Source: Platycnemis pennipes (taxonomy: Eukaryota; Arthropoda; Insecta; Odonata; Platycnemididae). From it: DNA of 64,000 nucleotides. The notes beneath the pieces are model-generated. The model saw nothing but the letters and a program-made list of their open reading frames with translations. It searched no databases and had not been told where the DNA came from. The position numbers were made by a program, and so were the translations under genes. The stretch spans positions 2,976,001-3,040,000 of the forward strand of contig OW121857.1 in the NCBI GenBank assembly GCA_933228895.1, in the 5' to 3' direction. Shown here one piece after another: positions 11,376 to 23,223 of this stretch. Every line of letters begins with the position of its first letter. Positions within the stretch are counted from its first letter, which is position 1.

Positions 11376-11945
11376 TGCATCTAGTATTTAAGGGATTAAT
11401 ACATGCATCATGCACTACAGACTATACTCTAAAATATTTCACTAACCTATCCCTTTCCTATGCTGCCTATTCTGTTCTCTTATAGTACGGGGGACAAATG
11501 CCATTTTGAATCCATCAGTACGACAACTTATCTCTCTAAACTTATTTATCTGGTCGAATCTAGCATAATACGCTGGTGTTTTTAATACGTGCCTAACACC
11601 TTTAATAAAGCTATCCGATTGAAATTCCTCTAATAGATTTAATCTGTACCTTAACCTACGCTCTGATAATGACTCCCACCTGAATTCTGAAAAAACTACT
11701 CAACCTATCGTAACACCTTTTGACGAACCTAGCTGCTGTACGCTGCACACTGTCTAGTTCTATGATCAAAACTAATTCATTCAGATCCCATACACTGGCT
11801 GAATACTCAAGGTGGGGCCTAACTAATGAAAAGTAACATCGCTCTTTTGTCTTCTCGTCATATTTCCCAAGTACTCTTTTTATAAATCCTAGCTTTCTCT
11901 TCGCTCGGCCGCATATTTCCCGAATGTGTCTTCCCCACGATGCTT
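11376..11945 (-). mobile_element. LINE-A fragment (coding C-terminus plus 3' UTR)
   Basis: Reverse complement of the LINE-A reference from the SWGRHIREICGRAKRKLGF block (about 11945) through the ARFVKRCYDR and WESLSERRLRYRLNLLE blocks to the 3' UTR ending near 11376. It lacks the terminal hairpin and GTAGAT tail. Frames are interrupted by stops. It abuts a plus-strand LINE-A piece at 11946. Confidence 0.8.
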
Positions 11946-12200
11946 AGGTTTGCTTGGGATGCATACTTAGGTTTGATCAACGAAGTCGACAGTATGAAGT
12001 GTTGAGCAGCTAGCTTTGTTAAAAGGTGCTGTGATAGGTCGAATCAAAATTAGTAGAAATATTGGTTTGGGAATCATTATCCTAGGCGAAAATACCGACT
12101 AAATCTCATGCAGACATTTCAAACGAATAACTCCAATGAATGCGTTAGACATATGTCATGAAACTCTTGAGAATTACGATACATAAATAAGATTATAGAG
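11946..12200 (+). mobile_element. LINE-A fragment, strongly diverged, head-to-head with previous copy
   Basis: Forward-strand remnants of the LINE-A protein region: codons resembling LGLINEVDSM, ASFVKRCCDR and a WESL-like block, with several stops. It is far more decayed than the adjacent minus copy, so the two did not arrive together. Confidence 0.6.
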
Positions 12201-12429
12201 CCAATTAAATGTCTTCCCACTAGGGTGCACCCTGGCGACCAGGGGAGCGAGGAACCCTCCTTTTTCCACGCAGAGAGCTCCCTTCTCTCAAAGTCTGCCT
12301 CGAGAGACATTTGACTCAACATCGCCCGTGTTGAAACTAATACATCCCGCTTATCATGCAGATTGTATTAAATAAGATTGCATGTCATGATAAATAGATT
12401 TAAAACGCCCGCGACGACACCTGCCAACA

Positions 12430-12683
12430 GTTGGTGTCGCATAGCACTTCTTCTCTCATCAGATTGATTTTCAAGATTTTCAGGGAAAATTGTAGGATTC
12501 TGTTTTCTGTTAAATTTGGTCAAATTTCACCTCACATAAATTTTTTATGCGTTAGAACCAGGACAAATGGCATGTTCAAGCAAATGCACCATTCAATGAA
12601 GAATGACCATTCGAAGTTTCAACGCCAGGACTGAAATAACCCTTTTTGATTTTTGGCCAGCTTTTCGATTTCAGACCACTGTG
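12430..12683 (+). mobile_element. Right terminus of the 951-3722 TIR family, diverged copy
   Basis: The last ~90 bp match the right arm of the 951-3722 element in order: gaagtttcaa, a ccaggactga block, ctttttgatttttggccag, tttcgatttcagaccactgtg. The outer end is again the heptamer CACAGTG when read on the minus strand. No left partner was found, so this is a solo or broken end. Confidence 0.6.
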
Positions 12684-13075
12684 CGCCTAAGGCCAAACAT
12701 CCGAGCGCTAGCATTTCTCATCTTTTCTGCGATTTAACCTCATTTATACCTTTCACCCCTCTCCATTATTGGCTTCCATCATGTTCATCAGGTGGCGAGC
12801 AAAACATCAACAGACCATATCCCTTCACCGAAAAAGAACAGACAGACTTGTTCTCCTCCTCTACCTTACCATCGACTTCCTGGTGTGAAGGTCAATCGTA
12901 GCTATTTACCGAGACTCCGAAAATGATGTCCCTATATGAGTTGTGACATTGACTGCGACATTGTTCTCTTTATCACCCGCCACACGCAATGTTCATTCGT
13001 AAAGAAGTCGAAAAGCAAATAATCCGCTTCATCACGTCGTAATTAAAATAACTTTTAACTTTGTGACTTCCACAG
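12684..13075. other. Unassigned spacer
   Basis: Nothing recognised between the TIR end and the Penelope-type termini. Confidence 0.35.
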
Positions 13076-13190
13076 TATATTAAAAAGTCACTAACAGTTT
13101 CAGCTGTCAAACCATCATCATCAGAAATACCTGATTATGGCATCACAGTTGAATCTGGTTTTGATTTTTAATAAACTTTGAGATTCGCAT
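13076..13190. repeat. Head-to-head pair of Penelope-type termini (hammerhead-like cores)
   Basis: On the minus strand from 13124 it reads ctgatgatgatgg, a short loop, then gctgaaactg and aatata. On the plus strand from 13131 it reads ctgattatggc, then a decayed gaat core, ctggttttgatttttaataa. The two halves are imperfect inverted copies about a loop of a few bases. They resemble the terminal motif of the Penelope-like element at 33906-33985. The minus half keeps both CTGATGA and GAAAC of a hammerhead-type core, while the plus half has lost them. Confidence 0.55.
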
Positions 13191-15439
13191 ATTTTTAACT
13201 TTTTTTAATTTATTCGTAATTTAGATACTGCCGAAGGAATTGCAATTTTAATCCCTGAATACGATGAGTGACTTAGTCCGTGGTACGTCGCCTTAGTACT
13301 TGTTAAAATATGCTAAAATAATTTGCGAAACATTTTGTTATTCACTTAAATATACAACCTTCGTTTTATGCAATAACAGGTAGAATCAGTTTTTTTTAAA
13401 ACTGACATTTCATTTTCTTCAGCCAAAATACAAGATTGCACGGTACATTCCTAATGGATAAAGTATTAAAATAATATAACCTAGGATAACGGAACTTGGA
13501 CATTAAATTTAAACGCATATTTAAATATTTGCTACTATTTCAATGGAATTTCTGGAAAATTCATTTAGGTATCCTTTTATCTTACTTTCCAATCGCCTTC
13601 CAGTCGCTTGGCTGCCAAGGAAGATCTCTTGCATTTGACTGGAATCCTCGAGTCACAAATAGGTGAGCATATTTCTAAAGAATATCAATGATCATTCAGA
13701 GCCTGTTAATGCCACTCCACTCTTCCATCCTTCCGTCCCTCGCGCTATCAATCTCACTCCAAGGCTCCCATCATCATTCCCTCGCGAATTCCTCTCGGAG
13801 ACCTCGCATCAATCACGGCGTTCACTCCTTCCAGGTTCACTGCCGTCATCCGATCCCTTCCGTCAAGCTTCGCCCCGGGCCGCGTCTGCCACTGCTTCAA
13901 GGAGCATTCAATTTATGCACCATCTAGTCTGTGAAGGCCACGCATTCCGAAGCGTCGTCTTCTTGCCCGGTAAGATTGTGCTGAGCTGGGGACACTCGGG
14001 CGGGAGATTCAAAGACCGTTGGACATCAAGTGATGGCTTCTGCGGCGACAGTGCAGCCAAAAGGGTAGACGCCGCCGCACAGCGGTCCGGAATAGATAAA
14101 AATATTCCAAAAAAAGAAATACTAGATCAATGGGGTCTTTTACCATATTTTTTATTGCCGAATCTGATGTAGTTTGTAAAGTAAAAATACCCGTATTTTT
14201 CCGTTTTTTGATCCGTCAAATATCTTTCGAGTTATAAGCGGTGAAGAACTGATGTTTTTTTTTAACCCTTTCGGAAAAGTGGGTGTGGTGGAACCTCTGA
14301 CGTATATCGACTTCGTCCAATCACAACTGAGCCTGCGAAGCTACTTCGCATCATCGCAAAGGGGGGGGGGGGGGGACACAGCTGGCTCTCCCAATGGGAG
14401 CGATTGCGACACCATCTGTGCTAGCAGACCTTCCGAGAACCCCCCTCCACTCCCTTCCCTCCCTATAAGAGCAGTTATGAACGAAAGGAAAATGACGTCA
14501 ATGTTATCAAAGCAGATTTTTCGGTGGGCGTCACCTTTTGCTTATTTTAATTTTTGATTTATGAGTATATGGTTGTGGTTAGAGGATTAATTTTTTCACT
14601 AAAATTCTTTTTTCGTTTCCGTCTAGCAATTTCGTGCACCAAATTGCGTTTTCGGTTCCGGGTAAACGCCCCCATTATGGTGAAACTTGGTATTTATGGG
14701 TTTATTGGGGCCCTAATTAAGAATCTGAAGTCAAATCTTCAACAATCGTGAAAACAAAATGACTGACACTAACTAAGTAGAATAACTTGAAAGTCTTTAA
14801 ACACGAAATTAATGTTTCTTCCAAATAAGTAGTAATTTTTCCGTTGAGTTTGGACCTAGATTTTAATAATGTAACAATACTGTCACCGTAAGTATTATTA
14901 ACTACGCAGGAAACCAAAAAAAAAGAAGAAATTATTAGAAATTATAAAAGGGTTAGGCAACACTCAATTTGTAAATATTTTCATTCAGTTTTGCTTAATT
15001 TAAATGCTTTCAGAGGAAACGAAAAATATATAGCATAAAATACCATCGTTATCACATGCTAGCGCAAAAATTACTGATAGACGGGAAGAATTACGCAGTC
15101 TCAAAATATCGTGCCGAAGCGATTCCAGTGGAATTTACTAATATCCATTTGGACTTTTTGTTTTCGTCTCTCCAATATCAAATTCAATAGTTCCATTCAT
15201 GCACATCAACTTCATCTTCTCCTCTGGCAATCCTCCTTATTTTTTTACTAAATCATTACGACAATCCATTCAAAATATTGAAAATATGCTAACAAACAAA
15301 CAGTAGAAAAAACTACATTAAATTCACAGAATGACAAATGAATAATTAAAAAATACATAAACGTATTCGTTAGTTATCACTGAATTATCCAGTCATAGAC
15401 ATGCGTCAAATTGATATGCTAACAATTTAAATTTTACTG
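13191..15439. other. Unassigned non-coding stretch with a G15 homopolymer
   Basis: No conserved protein or TE end was recognised. The longest open frame, 13663-14172 plus (169 codons), is serine- and proline-rich in its first half, has no known domain and no codon-level support. A run of 15 G lies at 14361-14375. From 14900 the sequence becomes more AT-rich towards the TE remnant at 15440. Confidence 0.45.
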
Positions 15440-16340
15440 GCTAATATTGAGTATCAGTCGTAAGCGAAAGAATCACATTCCTTACTATCTCGAGACTCAC
15501 TGTCAGATTCCTCAGATTAATCTGTATCGTCAAGCATTTCACGAGCAGCTATTGGCAAAGTCCGTCTCTTTTGCCGAAGAAGTTCTCCGGGGGATATGAT
15601 ATTAGAGGATCAGAAGTCAAAAGCAGACCGTGAAAAATATCGGATTTTGTGTGTATCCTCGAATTTTTCCGGCTATGGCCTCTGCGGAACCTTTTGCAGT
15701 CTTTGTGCCTTGATTCAAGGGCTTCTTCTGAAAGTTGTCCAATGGCCAATATTGCTTCACGCAGCACTCGTGCTCCGACGATCAAAATTTTGTGAACGTA
15801 GAACCAGGGATATAATTTTATATCTAGTTCACAGTCCTCAAGCAATAACTCTCAAAATTATCGGAGTTGATGGCATAGCCACAAGATTTTGGGTTCAAAT
15901 ATTAGATAATTTTTCTATTAGTTCCTCTGACATCCCTAATAAAAAAAAATCAATTTTTTCTGTTATTGAAAATCCTCCTGGGTAAGATTCTTTCTTGGCT
16001 ACAGAAATGAAATGGTAAGAAGGGCAAAGGTCATGATCGAGCTTCTTTGCACCTTTTCGAAGAGGGAGGCATTGTCTTTTCGAGAAGTTGCTGTAAATAA
16101 CTAAGAACAAAGCTTCTTCAGCTGTATATTGCCTCGGATGACTCGTTTTGCTCTTTTCCAATGGGATACTATTTTACTTGCAATACCTAGTGAAGTTTTT
16201 GTTACTTCTGTTAATAGTTTTGCAGTGACTTCATTGCCACATGATATCCAATTCATAATAGTGGCTAAAGTTATTTCTTCTTCTTCAAAAGCGTTTCTAA
16301 TATTTTCACTCTTCCCCGTTTAGAACGGCACTTCTTTCTG
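15440..16340 (-). pseudogene. Remnant of an uncharacterised TE-associated protein
   Basis: On the minus strand two adjoining frames carry protein blocks I associate with a recurrent, unnamed invertebrate protein family found in many copies per genome. Frame 15895-16161 has AEEALFLVIYSNFSKRQ, then PSYHFISVAKKESYP and FSITEKIDFFLLGM. Frame 15549-15845 has AILAIGQLSEEALESRHKD, FRRGHSRKNSRIHTKSDI and LLLTSDPLIS. They lie in the expected order but need a frame change near 15850-15895, and upstream codons at 16170-16320 are open in yet another phase, so the gene is broken. The copy-number behaviour of the family suggests it is TE-encoded, but I cannot assign a superfamily or a catalytic site. It could also be a dead domesticated gene. 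Confidence 0.5.
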
Positions 16341-17514
16341 CAAATTATTTTCTTGGCCGTCCACGCATAAGGTCTGGGTCTAATAGCAACATGAAAAGAG
16401 GAGTTCGTACAAGTGAATAGAAGAGAAATTCATTCCTACATTCGTAATGAACTCAAATAAGTGCACTCACGTTGGCCCAGTGGATCACATTTTCCCCTCA
16501 CATGTCTCAATTTTTACTATCGCACAAATACGTTCTCCTCACGTTTAACAAGTGTTCTCTTAAGATAATTTGAAATAACTATTCCACTGCGACCCTTATG
16601 AATCAATGCCTTATAAGAGACCTTAGCAGCAGCATAAAGTAGTTGGTAGGATATGACGCAGTCCAACAATTCCTCATACTTCTTAAAAAAAAAACTTCTT
16701 CTTTTCAATGGCACTCTTCTCATTTCCTCCTCATATGACCACAATGAGTACGGATCAAATGAGTAAAAAAGTTCTAAACGGTTGATAGTAAACGTCGTTT
16801 CACTTTGGGAATAAGGCTTGACAGCACAAGACTCCAAGATATCACCAACCTCTCCAACACAAATACTGAGAAGTAACTGATTGTGGGGCAGCGGAGAAGC
16901 AGAGTTTTCATAAAATTAGATTTTTTAAACATTTCCCGGTAACACTGACCAGACGCGCCTAGATAATTAAAACCTTCTTGAGGCCACAACCCGAACGCGC
17001 GGCGACCGGGCGCGCTAAAGGCCAGCCTCTAGCCGGCAGGGGCTCTCCGGAAGAAAATAAACAATATCTCGTGGGTCCGTAAGTGTCCGCAGATGAATTT
17101 TGGTGGCCTCGTAAATAACATCACTACTCACCAAATTACGTTGATAATACTTCTGCTTCTAGCAGGTTTTTTTTGTAGCTCTAAAAGAATAAGCGTCATT
17201 ATTGAAACCTGTACTCTCCATAATAATAGTTGTATAGCGCAAAATATATTAAACATTTCTGTGTGGTAACTCCATGTAGAGTTCCTCCAATATTCATAGT
17301 TGTTATTACAATCAAGTTCTTGATTACCGTGTTATTATTCCGCAATACGCGTCTGTCTAAAGATTTTGTTCCGACACTTCATTCGTCATTATATTCTATC
17401 CCCATATGACGGGTGTAATTATCGAATAAATTAAAGATTCATATTAAAAATGCTCAGTAAAAAGTATGCTCTGGACATTTATCTTTAATTTAAGCCATTT
17501 AAAACTATTGTCGG
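16341..17514. other. Unassigned stretch upstream of the TE-protein remnant
   Basis: Two minus-strand frames, 16517-16837 (106 codons) and 16774-16989 (71 codons), overlap and show no motif I recognise. They could be the diverged amino-terminal part of the element at 15440-16340, but nothing in the sequence proves it. Confidence 0.35.
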
Positions 17515-17569
17515 AAAAAAAGTTTTCATCGTTTTTGGCCTGATTTTTCGCGATCCGTGGCCCACTGTG
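17515..17569 (+). mobile_element. Third right-end copy of the 951-3722 TIR family, short
   Basis: The phrase tttttggcctgatttttcgc followed by ccactgtg parallels the right end at 3690-3722 and at 12640-12683. Only about 55 bp are alignable, so this may be a chance or very old match. Confidence 0.4.
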
Positions 17570-17664
17570 CGCCGTCTGTTATATCGGGAGGACATCGCAG
17601 GCATTGGAGCGGTCCTTCCGCTGTCTCGTCTCTGCACAACGCCCGGGATGTCCCCTGGAGGAGA

Positions 17665-17870
17665 ACGAGGAGAGATGCGACGCGGGATCGGATCCATGAC
17701 GGATCATCGTTGGGACTGGGGGTCCCGAGTTCGATTCCGGTGAAGAAATCTGGCGACTCACTAAGCAAACGAAGGCTTTTTCCTGGCATCGGAGTGTGAT
17801 TCCATTGACCCCGCCCTCCGGATGGAGTTACTTCCTCTCGCCACTGCACTACTTGGTGAGATGTCTTGCT
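17665..17870 (+). mobile_element. tRNA-derived SINE-like unit
   Basis: A B box GAGTTCGATTCC is at 17727-17738, preceded by the tgggactgggggtcc stretch expected of a tRNA anticodon-to-T arm. The A box is poorly kept. The body after 17745 resembles other SINE bodies in being pyrimidine-rich. Confidence 0.5.
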
Positions 17871-18380
17871 GAGACGCATTACACTAATATTCGCGCGAAT
17901 AGTGTAACGCAATGAGGCTGAGGGCGTCAATCTGATGTAATTACATCATATTCTTGATGATCAGTTGCCAAACGATATGAGAATGGCATTCAGTGGATTC
18001 GACATTATTGAGATTTATCCTGAGTTGATGCAATAAGCCGTTTCGTACGAAAAGCAATGCATCTTTATAGGAAGGGACTTCAAGCATAAAAGCAATGTAT
18101 TATTTAAGAAATACTGAATATTTTTAAGATTTTTCAGTCATGTTTGCAAATTTCGGTGGAATTGATATGCCGAAACTTTCAGAAAATTATTAATATTGCA
18201 ATATTAACTTCTCCGAGCTTCAGTTATATTGCCATCACGCATGATACTTTAAAGACTTAGCAATTTTGCTACAGCGAAGTTGTCTTTATTAAAACTGGAG
18301 GAGCAAGTCACCCACTCAATTCTCTTTAAATTCCTCCAGAATTTATTTACTTGCATCATATAGTTTAAAAAGGAAGTTGA
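17871..18380. other. Unassigned non-coding stretch
   Basis: Nothing recognised. AT-rich with no open frame of note. Confidence 0.4.
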
Positions 18381-18600
18381 GTCACTGTAGTGGGTAGAGT
18401 ACTGGATTCTCATGCCGACACCCCGAATTCAATTTTACTGTGGCTTGGTCTTCGATAAGGTGTAATGTACAGAGCATCCTAAGGTGACTGTTCTACCGCT
18501 TTATTGAGACAGTGTCCTCCTTGGCTTTTTTCTCCAGAATAGCGCTGCCTCCTTCCTTCCATCTCATTTTTCCTCCACTCTATTTTCTATCCTTCAGCCA
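18381..18600 (+). mobile_element. tRNA-derived SINE, diverged
   Basis: A-box-like gtcactgtagtgggtagagt at 18381-18400, with a decayed B box gaattcaattt at 18425-18435 at tRNA spacing. The head matches the style of the better SINE head on the minus strand at 26840 (GTGGGTAGAG shared). The body carries ctaaggtgactgttct, like the 6045 SINE. Confidence 0.55.
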
Positions 18601-19099
18601 CGTTTCCCCAACGGCGTAAATGGCAGTTTTGATCACCGCTTCCGTATTTGCAAAATATTATCCTTCAATTTGTGATAATGCTTCCAATATGCAGTTCATT
18701 TACTTCGTGAATCCCACTTGGAATATCGGCGCATTTATTACTCATCTTCGGGGAGGGACCCTTTGCCCTACTTCAAGGGTTCTGCGCTTTTTTTTCCATC
18801 GGCGGCGCTTCGACCGGGAACGAGGGAGCTTCCTTTCGAAGTCTGCCCGCGCTCCGGCTGGGAATCTTGTTAAGAGGCGCACAATGTATTACCGGAACGT
18901 GGCAGTTGCCGGAGGTGAGCTGAAAAAGCGACCTCACCCGCTGCCGGGGGTGATTGTATTTAGGGGAGGGAGGCGACGTTTTTTGAATATTCAAGAGGAC
19001 GCACCCTCGGATTGCTTCCAAAAGAGACGCCCGTGCAGTTCTCTCGTCGTCCAGGTCGGTCCAAGAACGTGAGAACATGCTCTGAGGCAGGAGGAAGGT
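18601..19099. other. Unassigned, locally GC-rich stretch
   Basis: GC-rich between about 18780 and 18960. The 150-codon frame at 18620-19072 plus has no recognisable domain and is countered by an overlapping minus frame, so it is treated as compositional. Confidence 0.35.
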
Positions 19100-19300
19100 A
19101 GGACAGTGGTTTAAGCGTGGGCTTCTCGTTCACATGGTACCGGGTTCGATTCCGGCAGCGGCATTTTCCCTCATTATAGTCTGTATTTGAGGAGGGCTCA
19201 AAAAAATACTTCGTCCATCGGAGGTGATGCCTAACTGTGGCGCATCTCACACAATTTGCAATCGCTGCCTAACCTTTCCTCCCCTCACAGGACTTCCAAC
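19100..19300 (+). mobile_element. tRNA-derived SINE
   Basis: A-box-like acagtggtttaagcgtggg at about 19103-19121 and a perfect B box GGTTCGATTCC at 19143-19153. The body runs to about 19300 and includes 'cggaggtgatgcctaac'. Confidence 0.65.
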
Positions 19301-19441
19301 TTCAACCACGCACCAGTCTATCATTGGAGGACGCAGTCAGCCTTAGATGTCACTACTGTTCCATGAGTAACTACCACGTACAAGAGCACAGAGTGACTGT
19401 CAGGTACTTTAATTACACATTCATTTTTTGTAAGAATCATA

Positions 19442-20542
19442 CAGTAGAACCTCGCTTACACGACCCTCAATAACACGGCAACCTCAATTACAAGTGCAAC
19501 TTTCAAATCCCCTTGAGATTTCAATAACACATAATGTTAAATTAACGTCTAGAACGCGAATATTAATATCCAAACAGCCTCAATAACACGGATTTTTTCC
19601 AATTCACAACGTAACTCAGAACCTCTATAAGTCGTTTTGAGAAGTCAACCTTGATAACGCGACTATATATGAATGGGTCAACCTTTTAGACTGTCGGATA
19701 TCACTGCCAAAAACGCTTCTGCAGACATCTACGCCTCTTGACTTGAAGACTCTGCTTCACTGCTTAAGCAAAAGTTTTCTGCGCAAGCTTCGAGAATAAG
19801 GATTGATCTAGTAAATAAGTTTAGTAATTTTTCACTCGTTGCTTTTCTCATATTTCTGTTGACCTCAGAAAAACGCAAATTTCGACGAAAATAAGCTGAT
19901 TTTCATGGCGTGTATGAAGTCCAAGTGTTAAAGTGTTTTTTCCTAAAGAAAGGTGATTCACCTATGAGTAAAAGTGTAATAAAATCGATAAATAACCTTG
20001 ATAGCGCCTTGGACCTCAGCCTCGTGAGTAATACAAAACAAGCAAAAATTATTGTTTTTTTTCTAGCACGCCTTCAAGCTGCTAAAACCATGGCACTTTG
20101 GCCCATTCTAACTTGTTGACCTTTATTTTAAAAACAGATTTGTTTTTCTTTAGAAACTTTCAATGTATTTTTATCGCCGTTTCCATCATATCTTTTTTAT
20201 TTTTGATAATCATTCAACTGTGACAAAGTACTGTAATTTATTACTGTATCATAAATTAAATTGTGTTTTTGTTTAAACATGAATTTTATTTACAAATCTA
20301 TTGCAAACATTGTTACACAATATAACAATATGTACTATAAATTATACTTTAAAACCAAACGTGTTAACAAGGGTCGCTCTAAAATTCACTCGTTGTGAAG
20401 GGATTTAGTGATTCCATTAACCTCGATAACACGACCGATAGCCAAAATAACCTTGATAACACGACCCTTAACAAAAAGAGCACCTCGATAACAAGACTGT
20501 TTCCCTAATCCCCTTGAGACACTTCTTATCGAGGTTCTACCG
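19442..20542. mobile_element. pogo/Tigger-like DNA transposon, non-autonomous
   Basis: The left end reads cagtagaacctcgcttacac. The right end on the minus strand reads cggtagaacctcgataagaa. A TA dinucleotide (19440-19441) precedes the left end and CA (20543-20544), a likely decayed TA, follows the right end. Both subterminal zones repeat a CCTCRATAACACGAC-type phrase several times and share an aaatccccttgagat block. These ends and the TA target are typical of pogo/Tigger members of the Tc1/mariner group. The interior is 1.1 kb in total with no DDE transposase recognisable, although the stretch 19740-20120 may be a leftover. Confidence 0.7.
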
Positions 20543-22430
20543 CACAAGAATATATTTGAGCTAAAATTACAGGCAATACCAGTGCTAAATAGGTATTACT
20601 TACTCAAATACTGTTGTTGATAATACGCATAATCAATGTTATACATGAAACTTTCCTTTTGGTTCGGTGGTTCTCTAATTAAACAAATAAGGGTAGTTCC
20701 CATTTCTGATTTCCAGCTGTCATTGGGCGAAAGGAATAAAAGAATACAACGTTACGTCATTCAGTGTGTTTATTTGCTCCATGTCTGAACTAACATGTAG
20801 ATTATATGCGATTTTTTCTGGAATAGACATCTTTATTAGCTTACCTGCCTTATTACCTATGTGGACTCTTCTACCAAATTGTAGTATGAAACATTATGGA
20901 GAGAAATCTTTCCGTTACTAGAAAAGAGCTACCGGTATGAATCATCTCTCGGGTACGAAAGTCTACCTTCGTGACATATCAATATGTACTTAAGAGTGAG
21001 AGAATCTTTTGTTTGGTCACATTCACAACAATATTAATTGTACCAGATTATCACGCCTCCTAATACTCATAAATAAGTCCACTAACTACGACATTGACCG
21101 GAAAATTGAAGAATTGAAATGAATAAAATGTTCCTCTACGAGCAATCGAGCGATCGGTATAGATACTTTCTGGTAGACGCTCTTATTTGAGCGACAAAAA
21201 ACCCTCATGTCCAAAAATTGACATTTATATGCTCCACTCTGGCCAAAAGACTTGAGGTTTCACTTATTTGGAAAGGCAAAATTACATTTACCATTTAAAA
21301 TGCAGATCATAGAAGCAAATTTTAGTATTTTTTCATGTTGAGATGTTCCATGTTGGAGTTTACTGGAGGAGTACAATAAGGAGACGCCGGGGAATCATTG
21401 GAAGCCAGTTTATGATTGCAAAGCATAAAACAGGAGTGGCATGAGAGCAATTAAAGCTATAGCATCATATGAATCACTAATTCTATCACAAAATTAGCGG
21501 TAATCACTAAATTCTATTGCTTTGGTCTTCTAAAGATTCGATTGCAAAAGGATACGACTTCCCCATGAGGAGAAGGGTTTGCCCTACGCTGGGTGCACTT
21601 TGATGACCCCATCACAATTGTCAGGGTTTCTGTATCCTGATTCCCATGAGGAGAAGCGTTGCGTGTAATCCATTTACAAATAATATAGATTGAGGATAAT
21701 AGACTAAAGAGAAAAAAACTTAATGATATTACTTATATGCATACCACATTTACATACGAAATTTGCATTGCAAGAAATTTTATTAAAAGTTACTATAGTG
21801 TGAAAAGGTTAGGAAAAGTAACCTAAGTGTCCAATTTTTAACGACAATTCACTAGTTAGTCTTTTAGGATACATATCCAGTAGTTAGGTTGGCTTATGGT
21901 CTCGGAACAACCTAAATAGAAACAGTCGCTGGATATGTTTTCCCCTGTGAGTGACTGATACCCATTCAAGCTCAGGAAGATAAATACTGATGTATTCAGA
22001 TTTCTGTGTGTCACATATCAAACTGTCACACGAGTTCATTGGCCAGCAGTGTCGTAATAGACTAAGTAGCAATAGCCCAAATGACTCGCGGCTGAGCTCA
22101 AAGCCACCAAGTGCATCTAACGGGTTGCGGAGGATGGTTCGACCACTAGATATAGAGGTTAACGGCGAAAGAAGCGATTTTACTCGTCGAATAAGCAATC
22201 GTGGACAAAAAGCGATGGGATTCCGAGGGGATACTGGTAAGGTAGGCCTTTAAATAATGCAAAACCTGTGAAAATGCCGTGAAAGACGCCAACAGCTATG
22301 CATCCCAGTCGGGGGAAAGAGCAGCAGTTCATATGATTGAACTGCATATGATTGAACTACGGTGGTTGGTAGGGTGACACACATTTCACTAATGGAGCGG
22401 AAACATCTACTTTAACAGCTTTAGTGCTGC
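20543..22430. other. Unassigned non-coding stretch
   Basis: No gene recognised. A phrase ccatgaggagaag occurs twice, at about 21564 and 21644, 80 bp apart in near-repeated surroundings. A 14-15 bp unit (catatgattgaact) is tandemly doubled near 22328-22356. Frames at 21884-22198 and 21990-22253 overlap on opposite strands and have no motif. Confidence 0.4.
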
Positions 22431-22433
22431 GAT

Positions 22434-23223
22434 GTGGAAGGCAAGCCTACCACATTATTAACCCGAGGAATCGCAACTACTCCATCCTTTCATTTTTACC
22501 AAGACAAGATGGAGCCTATATATATCTCGGCGGTAAAACAGTCCTCAGTTTGTACCTACAGGCGAAGACTACTCGAGGGAGTACACCAGTCGAGTATGAA
22601 AGACATTTCAGGGTTAAACGGTGAGAATCCATCAGACTTGCAGAAGACTAAAGAATGTGAAGGTGGAAATACGAAGAATATACATACCTCAACGTAATTA
22701 ACGACATGAAGTGCCCGAAGAAGAAATATTTTTAGGCGAAAGATACAGAATTATAATCACGAAATCAATAAATGGTTACGCTGGAGTAGGGATAATACTC
22801 AGAAAGAGCGCCAGGATGCGTGAGAAGAGCTTCCATCAAACAAATGACAAGTTAATAATGGTGAAAATCAAGACCATACCTGCAAATAGGTTTACATTCC
22901 TCCGACAGAATAACAAAATAAAGAAGTGGAAGACCACGGAAGTTATAAAACAAGTAAGAGGAGAAGAAAACCTAATTATTTTAGTAAATTAGAAGTCCGT
23001 CGTCGGAGAAGGTCAAGATGGAAGAATAACTGTAAAATATGGATTGGGAAACCGAAACGAAAGAGCAGAAAGGCTGCAGGAGTTCTGCACACAACAGAAG
23101 TCAGTGGTTACTAACACATTGTTTAAATATCACAACCGATAAAGACACACATGGAAGTTGCCAGGAGAAAGAGGAAGATTTCAAATAGACTGCGTCACTA
23201 TTCCCCTCTCGAGCGATTCAATG
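22434..23223 (+). mobile_element. LINE-B endonuclease-domain fragment
   Basis: The forward strand encodes pieces of the APE-type endonuclease of a non-LTR element: a GERYRIIITKSINGYAGVGI block (frame 22711-22992), then, after a frame change, VVGEGQDGRI, YGLGNRNERAERLQEFC, VVTNTLFKYHNR and RGRFQIDC. The NGYAGVGI and VxNTLFxHH...DC blocks are hallmarks of RTE-like elements whose endonucleases are often labelled craniofacial-development-protein-2-like. Frameshifts and stops show it is dead. It ends where the BEL/Pao element begins. The same family's RT C-terminus resumes at 24885, in a way that suggests one original copy with an internal deletion. Confidence 0.75.

Noticed and set aside
13663..14172. 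169-codon plus-strand frame
   Set aside because: Serine/proline-rich, no recognised domain, no splice or promoter context, and no protein-level repeat in the window.
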